DNA from: Bacteroidales bacterium
GTDB taxonomy: Bacteria; Bacteroidota; Bacteroidia; Bacteroidales; VadinHA17
Reading direction: 5' to 3'
Assembly: GCA_021163295.1 (NCBI GenBank)
Contig: JAGGXD010000224.1
Location: 1 to 38,647 of the forward strand
Length of the DNA stretch: 38,647 nucleotides
The notes under the pieces were generated by a model. The model saw only the letters and a list, made by a program, of their open reading frames with translations, ran no database searches and had not been told where the DNA came from. Positions 1-8,409 of the stretch are shown one piece after another. Position 1 is the stretch's first letter, and every line of letters starts with the position of its first letter. Position numbers and translations under genes: made by a program.

Positions 1-810
1 ACAGATGGAAATTGGGATAATCCACGAAACATGGGCTCTGTAATAAACACAATATATAACGAAAGTACACCATTCTACTCACCCAATGGGGATATGTTAT
101 ACTTCAGCTCAGAAGGACATAATACCATGGGAAGATATGATGTTTTTAAGAGCAGTATTAAGAACAATAAATTCTACACACCTCAAAACCTTGGTTATCC
201 AATTAATACAACAAAAGATGATCTCTTTTACTGTCCCTCTGAGAATGAATTTATCGGGTATACTGCCAGTATTTTCGATAAAACAAAAGATTTGAGTATT
301 ATTAAAATCGAACGATTCAATGCCTCTAACACAAGGGAAGCAATTATTAATGACACCATAACAACGGAAATAGCGATAGAAAAAAAACAGGAAAGTTTCG
401 GGATTAATTGCATCTTATTCCAATTTGATGATTATGGATTGTCAAAAACTGCAACATGCCAAATCGACCTGGCATATAAACTTCTAACCCGGGTTAGATC
501 TGCCAATTTGGTAATTATTGGCCATACTGACGCAATTGGTAGCAATAAGTATAATATTAGTCTATCACAAAAACGTGCCTTATCTGTTCAAAACTACCTG
601 ATTAAGAAAGGAATTAATCCTAGGCAACTTGATGTTAAATGGGAAGGAGAAACGCACCCTGTTGCAAGTAATAAAAATCCTAACGGAACAGATAATTCCA
701 CTGGCAGTAAATTCAACAGACGTGTTTGTTTTAATTTTTTGAATATCCCTGAAAATGTTTCTGTTAAGTATATTAATAATATTCCTGAATATTTGAAGGT
801 TAGGTATTAA
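1..810 (+). CDS. PD40 / OmpA-family envelope protein (5' partial)
   Basis: The frame is open from base 1, so the N-terminus lies outside the window; the first internal ATG is at 31. The visible part has the end of a PD40 (WD40-like) beta-propeller, with the blade motif SSEGHNTMGRYDVF near 90-150. An OmpA-like peptidoglycan-binding domain follows (about bases 400-755), with the signature GHTDAIGSNKYN and the RALSVQNYLIKKGI helix. Such proteins are periplasmic or outer-membrane lipoproteins that tie the outer membrane to peptidoglycan; PorE of the T9SS has a related architecture. The two following genes share the propeller but end differently. A role in T9SS or envelope anchoring is inference from architecture. 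The OmpA domain call is firm. Confidence 0.88.
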   Translation, partial: TDGNWDNPRNMGSVINTIYNESTPFYSPNGDMLYFSSEGHNTMGRYDVFKSSIKNNKFYTPQNLGYPINTTKDDLFYCPSENEFIGYTASIFDKTKDLSIIKIERFNASNTREAIINDTITTEIAIEKKQESFGINCILFQFDDYGLSKTATCQIDLAYKLLTRVRSANLVIIGHTDAIGSNKYNISLSQKRALSVQNYLIKKGINPRQLDVKWEGETHPVASNKNPNGTDNSTGSKFNRRVCFNFLNIPENVSVKYINNIPEYLKVRY

Positions 811-914
811 ACTTGAAATAAGAGAATGTATTAAATAACAAAAACTTTTTTTGTTCTATTTCTTGTTTTTTCTCAAATAATTCTTGCTTTTTTCTGTTTT
901 TCCAATCAATTTCT

Positions 915-922
915 TAATTTTG
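915..922 (+). promoter_or_regulatory. possible Bacteroidota -7 element
   Basis: TAATTTTG matches TAnnTTTG and lies about 83 bases upstream of the ATG at 1006. No TTTG was found at the proper distance upstream, so this is weak. The rest of 811-1005 is AT-rich with T-runs around 845-900 that could end transcription of the previous gene. Confidence 0.3.
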
Positions 923-1005
923 ATATAATTGAATATAAAAAGCAAATTGTTTAACAAGTTTATTTCAGACATTCAGTAAAGAAGGTAATTAATAATATTA
1001 AACCA

Positions 1006-2478
1006 ATGAAACGTTTGGTTTTTCTGCTGCTTTTAGCTGTTTCTTGCTTCCCCGGGCATTCACAGACCAAAAATACACCGGAGGAATATTTTAATGATGG
1101 TGATTTCTTTTTCCAGACGGAGGACTATTCTGAAGCCTTATTTAATTTTCTTAAGCTTAAGGGGACAAATCTTATGAATGATAATATAAAATATAAGATA
1201 GGATTATGTTACCTGAATATTACCGGTGAAGAAAACAATGGGATTCCTTATCTTGAAGAAGCTTCACAAAACACCACTCTGAAATATAAAAACAAGTCGA
1301 TAAAAGAAAAACAAGCTCCATGGCACTCTTTTTTCTATCTGGGCAAAGCTTACAGAATTAATAATCAACTGGATAAAGCCATGGAAGCATATACTACCTT
1401 TAGAAATCTTCCTGATTTTGAAGAAAATTATAACCTGAGTATAGTGGATAATGAAATAAGTTCATGCGAAAAAGCAAAGATCATTCAGGACATTCCAATT
1501 AAGATTAAAGAAACAAACCTTGGAGAACCAATAAATAATTCTTCAGCCAATTATAACCCTGTTTTATCACAGGATGAAAATACTATTATATTTATGACAG
1601 ATTTGAAATTTTATAATGCTATATTTCAGTCGAAAAAAATAAACGGACAATGGATTGAGCCTGAAAACATTACACCACAGGTTGGCTCGGATGGTGATGC
1701 TGTTCCAACATCTCTTTCTTACGATGGGAAAGAACTGTTTCTGGTTAAGGGCACCAATAACAACAGGGATATATATATAAGTAAGCTTAAAGATGGATGG
1801 TGGACAAATATGGAACTGCTGGGTAAAAACATAAATTCAAACCAGGCCGAAACCCATGCCTCTGTTTCTTCTGATGGAAACACTCTCTATTTTACCAGCA
1901 ACAAAAGAGGAGGATTAGGAGGATTGGATATATACAGTTCAAAGAAAATGAAAAACGGGCAATGGGGCCCTGCTGAAAATCTTGGCCCCAAAATAAATAC
2001 TATTTATAATGAAGAAACTCCTTTCCTTGCTGCTGATAAACAGACTCTCTATTTTAGTTCGGAGGGACATTATAACATGGGAGGTTTTGATATATTCTAC
2101 TCGAAATTGAACGAAAACGGCAAATGGGACAATCCGACAAATATCGGATATCCGGTAAATACAACCAGTGATAATATTTTTTTCAATCCTGTTGGAGCCG
2201 GATATATTGGTTATATATCAAAAATCAGTCGTGATGGACTTGGCAATAAAGATCTGTACAGAATCAAAATTATATCTGATGAGGATAAAACCATTAGCAT
2301 GTTTTCCGGACCTGTTGATATGAATGGTAGAATAATAAAAATAGATAAGAATTTCAATATCAGGATTATAGATAAATTTACTAATGAGATTATCGCTACA
2401 ATTTATTTTAACAAAATTGAAGGAAAGTTCACTTATAAAACCGAATCAGGAAATTATTACTTTAAATATGAAGAATAG
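1006..2478 (+). CDS. TPR / PD40 beta-propeller protein, short C-terminus
   Basis: 490 residues. An N-terminal signal peptide (hydrophobic run after MKR, ending near GHSQ at residue 20) suggests export. Residues about 25-160 look like TPR helices (EEYFNDGDFFFQTEDYSEA, FFYLGKAYRINNQLDKAMEAY). Residues about 175-420 are PD40 blades, with repeats such as SSDGNTLYFTSNKRGG and SSEGHYNMGGFDIF. The last 60 residues look like the start of a carboxypeptidase-regulatory-like beta domain, stopping at ESGNYYFKYEE. The downstream paralog continues past the equivalent point into a longer tail with a SPOR domain, so this gene may be C-terminally shortened. No obvious coding remnant follows the stop. Function unknown; probably periplasmic scaffold or envelope protein. 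Confidence 0.85.
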   Translation: MKRLVFLLLLAVSCFPGHSQTKNTPEEYFNDGDFFFQTEDYSEALFNFLKLKGTNLMNDNIKYKIGLCYLNITGEENNGIPYLEEASQNTTLKYKNKSIKEKQAPWHSFFYLGKAYRINNQLDKAMEAYTTFRNLPDFEENYNLSIVDNEISSCEKAKIIQDIPIKIKETNLGEPINNSSANYNPVLSQDENTIIFMTDLKFYNAIFQSKKINGQWIEPENITPQVGSDGDAVPTSLSYDGKELFLVKGTNNNRDIYISKLKDGWWTNMELLGKNINSNQAETHASVSSDGNTLYFTSNKRGGLGGLDIYSSKKMKNGQWGPAENLGPKINTIYNEETPFLAADKQTLYFSSEGHYNMGGFDIFYSKLNENGKWDNPTNIGYPVNTTSDNIFFNPVGAGYIGYISKISRDGLGNKDLYRIKIISDEDKTISMFSGPVDMNGRIIKIDKNFNIRIIDKFTNEIIATIYFNKIEGKFTYKTESGNYYFKYEE

Positions 2479-2535
2479 TCCTTAAAAATATATTAAATTT
2501 TGATGGACCCATTATAAAATAATTATTTTAAACAA

Positions 2536-2543
2536 TATATTTG
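2536..2543 (+). promoter_or_regulatory. possible Bacteroidota -7 element
   Basis: TATATTTG fits TAnnTTTG and ends 22 bases before the ATG at 2566. The nearest TTTG upstream is 33 bases away, too far for a standard -33 box. The 87-base gap after the previous gene leaves room for a separate promoter. Confidence 0.35.
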
Positions 2544-2565
2544 TTTATATTTAGATTATTCAGGT

Positions 2566-4500
2566 ATGAAAAAAATATTATGCTTATTTGCTATTTTCAT
2601 TTGGCTTAGCATGTCTGTGTCACATGCACAGAGTAAGTCCGAGCTAAAAGAGTTCTTTATTGAAGCCGAATCTCATTTATTATATGGTGAATATGAAAAG
2701 GCTAATGAGATATTTATGGTATTAAATCAGATGATGCCTGAAAATGCAAATATTCAATATAAGATAGGTAATTGTTATCTCCATATCCCTCATGAAAAAA
2801 CAAAAGCCATTCCTTTTCTTCAAAGTGCTACTGCAAATGCTGAATATGGAGCAAAAACAACTCGGTTCAATGAAAACAGGGCACCATTAGATGCCTATTT
2901 TTCTCTTGGTAATGCATTCCGTATAAATAATAATCTTGATAAAGCCATTTTAACATATGCGAAATTCAAGGAACTGTTATCCAGTGGTAATGGAATGGTT
3001 AACTCCGATTTTGTTGACCAGGAGATTTTGGCATGTAAGAATGCGAAAAAATTAATGGAAACCCCACTGGATTTTACTAAGAAAACTCTCGGAAAAAAAA
3101 TAAATATTGTCGCTATTAATCACAAACCTGCTGTTTCAGGAGATGGGAATACTTTGGTTTATACCTGTGAAATGGGAGAAGAAAATTCTATTTTTATGTC
3201 ACAGAAAGTTGGTGGCAAGTGGAGCCCCCCATCCGAAATAACCAGTCAGCTCTCAAATCAAAGAGACATCTCGTCTTCATCCCTGAATTATGATGGCACA
3301 CAATTATTCATCTATAAACTGGATGACTTCGTGGGAAATATTTATGTAAGTAATTATTCAGATGGGTCCTGGAGCAAAATATTGAAGCTTAATAATAATA
3401 TTAATACAAAATATTACGAGTCACATGCAAGTATCAGCAAAGATGGCAATATGTTATTCTTTGTCAGCAACCGGGATGGAGGAGAAGGAGGATCAGACAT
3501 CTATCAATCTGAATTACAATCTGATGAAACATGGGGTCCGGCCAAAAACATTGGATCTTCAATTAATACTCCCTTCAATGAAGACACTCCTTTCCTAACC
3601 AATAATGACTCTGTCCTGTTTTTTAGCTCAGAAGGCCATTACACCATGGGAGGTTACGATATATTTAAAGCAAAAAAGAAGAATGATACCTGGCAAAAGC
3701 CCGAAAATTTAGGTTATCCAGTTAATACCACTGATGATGACCTGTTCTTCCAGCCCCTTGGAAACGGGACAATTGCGTACTATTCAATGCTTACAGGTTA
3801 TAAAGAGAAAGAAATATTCAAAATAAATCTCTTCCCGAAGAGAATTGAACTTGTATTTGAAATTAGAGGAGTAATAAGTGTACGGGATTCCACATTTTTG
3901 TTTAATGAAAATTTTCCAATCAGCCTTGTTGATATCGTTAGTAACGATACTATCGACTTAAGCTACCCGAATAAATTCAGCGGTCTGTATAATTTTGTTA
4001 CCGGTATGGGAGATTATGAACTTATTTATGAAGGGAAAGGATATCTCAAACAAACAAAAAAACTTAATCTTGATGAGGATAGTCCTGAGTTTGTAATAAA
4101 TATTGATGTCCAATTGGAACCTGATAATACGTTTGTTGAAGAGAAACCTGTTCCTGTTACAATAGACTTCTCAAAAGTAACTGTAGTCGAATCAATTGAC
4201 TCTTCATTACTCATTACAGATGTTGAAACAAAAGATGTTAATGATACTGATGCAGACAACAGAGATATCCTGTACTTTACCGTACAACTTATGGCACTTT
4301 ATAACCCTGTTGATATCTCATTTTTTGTAGGAATTGATGATGTGAGAGTTCTTTTCGGAAAAGATCTGTTTTATCGCTATACAACAGGCAGGCTGGAGAC
4401 TATTGAAGAAGCTGAACAACATAGAGCTAATATAATAAATATGGGATATCCTGATCAAATATTTATTAAGAAGGTTTACAGGGAAACTGTCGAGGAATAG
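2566..4500 (+). CDS. TPR / PD40 beta-propeller protein with SPOR domain
   Basis: 644 residues, with a signal peptide (MKKILCLFAIFIWLSMSV, cleavage near SHAQ). TPR-like helices occupy roughly residues 27-165. PD40 blades run from about 170 to 420 (SKDGNMLFFVSNRDGG, SSEGHYTMGGYDIFKA). A carboxypeptidase-regulatory-like beta domain lies near 430-520 and an acidic linker near 520-565. The last 75 residues resemble a SPOR domain (FTVQLMALYNPVD ... GKDLFYRYTTGR ... MGYPDQIFIKKVY), which in known families binds glycan strands lacking stem peptides. It is the third of three tandem paralogs and differs from the first, which has an OmpA domain. Likely periplasmic and peptidoglycan-associated. Domain calls are confident; the process it serves is not known from sequence. 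Confidence 0.87.
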   Translation: MKKILCLFAIFIWLSMSVSHAQSKSELKEFFIEAESHLLYGEYEKANEIFMVLNQMMPENANIQYKIGNCYLHIPHEKTKAIPFLQSATANAEYGAKTTRFNENRAPLDAYFSLGNAFRINNNLDKAILTYAKFKELLSSGNGMVNSDFVDQEILACKNAKKLMETPLDFTKKTLGKKINIVAINHKPAVSGDGNTLVYTCEMGEENSIFMSQKVGGKWSPPSEITSQLSNQRDISSSSLNYDGTQLFIYKLDDFVGNIYVSNYSDGSWSKILKLNNNINTKYYESHASISKDGNMLFFVSNRDGGEGGSDIYQSELQSDETWGPAKNIGSSINTPFNEDTPFLTNNDSVLFFSSEGHYTMGGYDIFKAKKKNDTWQKPENLGYPVNTTDDDLFFQPLGNGTIAYYSMLTGYKEKEIFKINLFPKRIELVFEIRGVISVRDSTFLFNENFPISLVDIVSNDTIDLSYPNKFSGLYNFVTGMGDYELIYEGKGYLKQTKKLNLDEDSPEFVINIDVQLEPDNTFVEEKPVPVTIDFSKVTVVESIDSSLLITDVETKDVNDTDADNRDILYFTVQLMALYNPVDISFFVGIDDVRVLFGKDLFYRYTTGRLETIEEAEQHRANIINMGYPDQIFIKKVYRETVEE

Positions 4501-4542
4501 AAGAAGTTGAAAGTTTAAAGTTGAAAAGTTTAAAGTCAAAGA
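4501..4542. repeat. AAGTTGAAAGTTTAAAG-type low-complexity repeat
   Basis: Degenerate direct repeats of AAGTTGAAAGTTTAAAG begin directly after the stop codon at 4500. The reverse complement (CTTTCAACTTT) recurs at 7741-7777, 12325-12360 and 24415-24446. Confidence 0.7.
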
Positions 4543-4580
4543 GTAAAAGATGAAGAGGTTGTTAATGAGGTGATGAAAAA

Positions 4581-4660
4581 TTTATAAGTGTATAAGTTTA
4601 GAAGTTTACTGCTAGATCTTACAAATAAACTCATCAACAAATCAACAAATAAACTTTCAC
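4581..4660. repeat. dispersed intergenic repeat, copy A
   Basis: Shares two blocks with 7620-7718: a 27-base block beginning TTTATAAGTGTATAAG, and a roughly 45-base block beginning ATCTTACAAATAAACT and ending AAATAAACTTTCAC, with two mismatches. The spacer between the blocks differs (6-8 bases here, about 25 in copy B). The two blocks are themselves imperfect inverted repeats (AAGTTTA / TAAACTT), so the RNA could fold. It sits just upstream of the acetyltransferase gene. Confidence 0.75.
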
Positions 4661-4681
4661 ATAAATAAAATCTCCGGACAA

Positions 4682-5242
4682 TTGGGAAAAAACTATTTAC
4701 AGAACAAAAATATATCACTCCGGGCTCCTGAGCCGGAAGATCTTGAATTACTCTACCAATGGGAAAATGACACTTCTGTCTGGCAGGCAGGTAATACTAC
4801 CTCTCCTTTTTCAAAGTATATTCTCAGGCAATTTATTGAGAATTCTCATAAAGATATCTACGAAACAAAGCAACAGCGGTTTATGATCGATCTGCATACT
4901 AAAATAATTGAGCAGGCTATAGGAACAATTGATCTCTTTGATTATAATCCCTTTCACGAGAGAGCAGGTATTGGTATTCTTATTATGAATAAGGAACTCC
5001 GACAAATGGGTTATGCATCTGAAGCTCTCGAGGCCCTGATAAACTACTCTTTTGAAATTTTGAAACTACATCAATTATTTGCTAATGTTGATGTAGAGAA
5101 TTCTGCCAGTCTTAAGCTTTTTGAAAAACACGGATTCAAAATCACTGGAGAAAAGAAAGAGTGGAACAAAGCACCCGCAGGAAGAAAAGATGAATATTTC
5201 CTTCAACTAATCAATAACAAAAAAGGAACCCCTAACACGTAA
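4682..5242 (+). CDS. GNAT family N-acetyltransferase
   Basis: 186 residues, an acetyl-CoA-dependent N-acetyltransferase of the RimJ/RimL/SpeG-like type. It starts LRAPEPEDLELLYQWEND, shows the acetyl-CoA-binding stretch around NKELRQMGYASEAL (residues about 103-116), and has the typical C-terminal VENSASLKLFEKHGF motif (about 140-154). The start is TTG at 4682, because no in-frame ATG precedes the conserved N-terminus; the intergenic repeat ends only about 20 bases upstream. Substrate (ribosomal protein, polyamine or antibiotic) cannot be told. Likely monocistronic, and convergent with the next gene. Confidence 0.85.
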   Translation: MGKNYLQNKNISLRAPEPEDLELLYQWENDTSVWQAGNTTSPFSKYILRQFIENSHKDIYETKQQRFMIDLHTKIIEQAIGTIDLFDYNPFHERAGIGILIMNKELRQMGYASEALEALINYSFEILKLHQLFANVDVENSASLKLFEKHGFKITGEKKEWNKAPAGRKDEYFLQLINNKKGTPNT

Positions 5243-5292
5243 CAATTTAATCATTCCAACATCCCCTCTAATCCCTCATCCCCTTACCCCCT

Positions 5293-5745
5293 CTATCCCA
5301 TTTCCTCAAAATCAGGTATTTCTTTCAGAAAAGTGTATGACTTTTTTTCATAATCCATCTTGCAACAAAAATGTTGCATTCCGTTAGTCACTACTAAGAA
5401 ATCAACTTTAAAACTTAAATTATATCTTGCTACCTGTTCAAAAACAACTTGACTGATAGCCACTTTGGGAGATTTGCATTCTACAAGTATTTTGGGTTTC
5501 CCGTTCCTGTCAAATAATGCAATATCAGCTCTTTTTGACAACCGATTCAACTTAAAAAACATTTCAACCTGAACCAACGATTGGATGTAGCCTTTTTCTT
5601 CTAACAGGTAACGTATAAAATTTTGTCTTACCCACTCCTCCGGTGTTAATAAGACGTACTTCTTTCTTATTATATCGAAAATATACTTTTTATTTTCTCT
5701 TTCAGTATATCTGAAATCATATACCGGGAAGTTTAGATTCTCCAA
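5293..5745 (-). CDS. HsdR N-terminal-like PD-(D/E)xK domain protein
   Basis: 150 residues, equivalent to the N-terminal nuclease-type domain of type I restriction R subunits, standing alone. The PD-(D/E)xK core is visible: D74 in KRADIALFD, then E89 and K91 in ILVECKSPK, with a supporting helix QVVFEQVARYN. There is no helicase, HsdM or HsdS nearby, so this is not a restriction system. It is divergent from amn and close to holA; to my knowledge such small proteins commonly lie next to holA in Bacteroidota, suggesting a role in DNA metabolism. The catalytic residues look intact, so nuclease activity is plausible but unproven. Confidence 0.8.
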   Translation of the reverse strand: MENLNFPVYDFRYTERENKKYIFDIIRKKYVLLTPEEWVRQNFIRYLLEEKGYIQSLVQVEMFFKLNRLSKRADIALFDRNGKPKILVECKSPKVAISQVVFEQVARYNLSFKVDFLVVTNGMQHFCCKMDYEKKSYTFLKEIPDFEEMG

Positions 5746-5766
5746 ATTTTATACATGTTTTTACTA

Positions 5767-5782
5767 TCTTCGCAAAAATAAC
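5767..5782. promoter_or_regulatory. back-to-back divergent -7 elements
   Basis: On the minus strand TATTTTTG (5775-5782) matches TAnnTTTG and lies 30 bases before the HsdR-N start at 5745. On the plus strand TATCTTCG (5767-5774), one base off consensus, lies 49 bases before amn at 5824. The two boxes abut, so polymerase binding in the two directions would compete. Confidence 0.5.
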
Positions 5783-5823
5783 TTATTCTTCGTTACAATA
5801 AGTAATAATTTGAAATATGTGTA

Positions 5824-6594
5824 ATGAAAACAAAGAAAGAAATAGTTGAAAACTGGTTGCCACGGTACACAGGTATTGATCTCAATAGTTTCGGCAAGTA
5901 TATTTTACTAACAAATTTTTCTTATTATGTTGAATTATTTGCCCGTTGGCATGATGTGCCGATAAAAGGGATAAAAGAGAATATGCCTAATGCAACTGCT
6001 AAAGGTATTACAATAATCAATTTTGGAATGGGAAGTGCTAATGCTGCCACAATAATGGATCTGTTAAGTGCAATCCACCCAAGGGCTGCACTTTTTCTTG
6101 GAAAATGCGGTGGATTAAAAAAGAAAAATAAGCTTGGCGACCTGATCCTCCCTATTGCAGCAATTCGAAGTGATGGTACTTCAAACGACTATCTCCCTCC
6201 TGAAGTCCCTGCCCTACCCGCATTTAATCTTCAAAGAGCCGTTTCATCTTCGATACGTGATCATAAGCGTGACTATTGGACCGGGACTGTGTATACTACT
6301 AACCGCAGGGTTTGGGAATACGATGAAAGGTTTAAAAAATATCTCAGAAAGACAAAAGCTATAGCAATCGATATGGAATCTGCCACAGTATTTACTGTTG
6401 GTTTTATTAATGAGATTCCATCAGGTGCACTATTACTGGTATCTGACCAGCCTATGATATCAACCGGTATTAAAACAACCAAGAGTGATAAAAAAGTAAC
6501 TAATGCCTATGTGGAAGAACATCTTAAAATAGGAATTGATTCAATGCTGGAGTTAATTAATAATGGCTCTTCAGTTAAACATCTTAAATTTTAG
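5824..6594 (+). CDS. amn: AMP nucleosidase
   Basis: 256 residues of the purine/uridine phosphorylase fold, in the short form seen in Bacteroidota (it lacks the extra N-terminal domain of the E. coli enzyme). It hydrolyses AMP to adenine and ribose 5-phosphate, a cytoplasmic step in purine salvage and AMP control. Family marks are the nucleoside/phosphate site GMGSANAAT (residues about 67-75), GKCGGL (about 92-97) and IDMESATVF (about 181-189), whose Met-Glu pair binds the ribose. The start at ATG 5824 fits the conserved N-terminus. It lies 3 bases before holA and is probably cotranscribed with it. Other phosphorylase-family activities cannot be fully excluded. Confidence 0.88.
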   Translation: MKTKKEIVENWLPRYTGIDLNSFGKYILLTNFSYYVELFARWHDVPIKGIKENMPNATAKGITIINFGMGSANAATIMDLLSAIHPRAALFLGKCGGLKKKNKLGDLILPIAAIRSDGTSNDYLPPEVPALPAFNLQRAVSSSIRDHKRDYWTGTVYTTNRRVWEYDERFKKYLRKTKAIAIDMESATVFTVGFINEIPSGALLLVSDQPMISTGIKTTKSDKKVTNAYVEEHLKIGIDSMLELINNGSSVKHLKF

Positions 6595-6597
6595 CAG

Positions 6598-7599
6598 ATG
6601 ACTTACAACCAAATCATTAAGGATCTGGAAAACAAGAATTTTAAGCCTATATATTTTCTCTATGGAGAAGAACCGTACTATATAGATAAAATAACAAATT
6701 ATATTGTAAATAATGTCCTCTCAGAATCAGAAAAATCATTTAATCAGACTATCTTTTATGGACGCGATACCAATGTTCCCACAATAATAAACGCAGCTAA
6801 AAGATTCCCAATGATGTCAAGTAATCAGGTTATTGTTGTGAAGGAAGCTCAATATCTTGACAAACTTGAAGATTTAATATACTACGTGGAAAAACCGCTT
6901 AAGTCAACCCTGCTTGTTATTGCATACAAACATAAAAAAGTTGATAAAAGAAGAAAATTGTTTAATACACTAAAGAAAAAAGATTTTACATACGAATCTA
7001 CAAAACTGTACGACAATAAAATACCTGGTTGGATAACCAATTATCTGAAAGAACGCAATTATGATATTACACCCAAAGCTTCATTATTGCTAACCGAATA
7101 TCTTGGATCTGATCTAAGTAAAATAACCGGTGAACTGGAAAAAATATTTATTACACTTTCGCCGGATATAAGTAAAATTGATCTTGAGACTATTGAAGAA
7201 AATATTGGGATAAGCAAAGATTTCAACAATTTTGAACTGACAAATGCTTTATCTGTTAAAGATATTCTTAAAGCAAATCGTATTGTTAACTATTTTGCAG
7301 CAAACCCGAAAAATAATCCAACTACCCTTACTATTTCATCCCTGCATTCCTTTTTCACCAAGATTCTGGCCTACCATTCTTTGAAAAATAAATCGCCTGT
7401 AATAATAGCCTCTGAACTAAAAATTCATCCCTTTTTTGTAAATGAATATAAAAGAGCAGCCACCAATTACGGATCACAGAAAATTATTGAAATAATATCA
7501 CTACTAAGAGAATATGACTTAAAAACAAAGGGCTGGGGAAATACGGGTATTGATCCGGGAAACTTACTGAAAGAATTAATTTTTAAAATATTGCATTAG
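6598..7599 (+). CDS. holA: DNA polymerase III delta subunit
   Basis: 333 residues. Delta opens the beta sliding clamp as part of the clamp-loader complex. The start (IIKDLENKNFKPIYFLYGEEPYYIDK, abridged) carries the FLYGEE motif typical of HolA. An AAA+-like N-terminal part (to about residue 140) is followed by the GSDLSKITGELEKI segment and a helical C-terminal collar domain. Length is normal for the family (about 330-345). Translation is probably coupled to amn, 3 bases upstream. An intergenic repeat follows the stop. Confidence 0.9.
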   Translation: MTYNQIIKDLENKNFKPIYFLYGEEPYYIDKITNYIVNNVLSESEKSFNQTIFYGRDTNVPTIINAAKRFPMMSSNQVIVVKEAQYLDKLEDLIYYVEKPLKSTLLVIAYKHKKVDKRRKLFNTLKKKDFTYESTKLYDNKIPGWITNYLKERNYDITPKASLLLTEYLGSDLSKITGELEKIFITLSPDISKIDLETIEENIGISKDFNNFELTNALSVKDILKANRIVNYFAANPKNNPTTLTISSLHSFFTKILAYHSLKNKSPVIIASELKIHPFFVNEYKRAATNYGSQKIIEIISLLREYDLKTKGWGNTGIDPGNLLKELIFKILH

Positions 7600-7619
7600 T
7601 GTGATGAGGAAATAAGAAG

Positions 7620-7718
7620 TTTATAAGTGTATAAGTTTAGAAGTTTAGTAAAAAATATGTTTATCATTACTTAATCTTACAAATAAACTTATCCACAAAT
7701 CAACAAATAAACTTTCAC
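7620..7718. repeat. dispersed intergenic repeat, copy B
   Basis: Same two blocks as 4581-4660, in the same orientation and likewise between a gene end and the next gene start on the plus strand. The central spacer is longer (about 25 bases) and AT-rich. Confidence 0.75.
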
Positions 7719-7740
7719 TTGAATATATCTTTTGCATATT

Positions 7741-7777
7741 ATCAACTTTCAACTTTATAACTTTCAACTTTCAACTC
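7741..7777. repeat. CTTTCAACTTT-type low-complexity repeat
   Basis: Repeated AACTTTCAACTTTATAACTTTCAACTTT runs up to the rhomboid start codon at 7779. A stretch of about 27 bases here (ACTTTATAACTTTCAACT and flanks) recurs identically at 24420-24446. Confidence 0.75.
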
Positions 7778-7778
7778 A

Positions 7779-8396
7779 ATGACAATAGGAATTATTATTA
7801 TCACATCACTTATTACAATCATATCTTTCAATCGTCCTGATCTAATGTCAAAGATGCAATTTAACCCTTACCGGGTATATCACAAAAAGGAATACTACCG
7901 CCTTTTAACACATGCTTTTTTGCATGCCGACTGGATGCATCTTATCATCAATATGTTCGTTTTATTTTCATTTGGCACTACCGTTGAATATTATTTTAAA
8001 CAACTCGCTGCTACCGGATTGCTAAAGAACCCTAATATAAGTTTCCTGATTTTATATACCGGAAGCATTCTATTCGCCACAACCACAACACTTTATAAAC
8101 ACAAAAATAATGCATGGTATAACTCGGTAGGAGCTTCTGGTGCGGTGTCTGCTATAGTTTTCACCAGTATTTTCTTCGCACCACTCAATAAATTGTTTCT
8201 GTATTTTATACCCCTTCCAGGAATTATTGCAGGTGTTTTGTACCTGGCATATTCACAGTATATGAGCAAAAAAAGTAAAGACAATATAAACCATGATGCC
8301 CATCTTCTTGGTGCAATATTTGGTTTTGTTTTTCCAATTTTTATTGATCCCGGATTAATTAAACTGTTTTTTCAACAACTCACACAACTTAATTAA
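7779..8396 (+). CDS. rhomboid family intramembrane serine protease
   Basis: 205 residues, about six membrane segments. It cleaves membrane-spanning substrates within the bilayer. The rhomboid signature is complete: HLIIN (H54, N58, oxyanion region) in TM2, the catalytic serine in GASG (S120), and the catalytic histidine H175 in the last part (NHDAHLLGAIFG). L1-loop residues HAFLHADW precede TM2. Length is that of a minimal bacterial rhomboid without an extra cytoplasmic domain. It lies 13 bases before gmhB and may be cotranscribed with it. Substrate unknown. Confidence 0.92.
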   Translation: MTIGIIIITSLITIISFNRPDLMSKMQFNPYRVYHKKEYYRLLTHAFLHADWMHLIINMFVLFSFGTTVEYYFKQLAATGLLKNPNISFLILYTGSILFATTTTLYKHKNNAWYNSVGASGAVSAIVFTSIFFAPLNKLFLYFIPLPGIIAGVLYLAYSQYMSKKSKDNINHDAHLLGAIFGFVFPIFIDPGLIKLFFQQLTQLN

Positions 8397-8409
8397 CTTA
8401 ATTAACAAA

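Noticed and set aside
5293-5745. A type I restriction-modification system
   Set aside because: Only the N-terminal nuclease-type domain exists; there is no helicase part and no methylase or specificity gene.
4501-7777. CRISPR-like repeats
   Set aside because: Repeats are degenerate or only twofold, spacing is irregular, and there are no cas genes.
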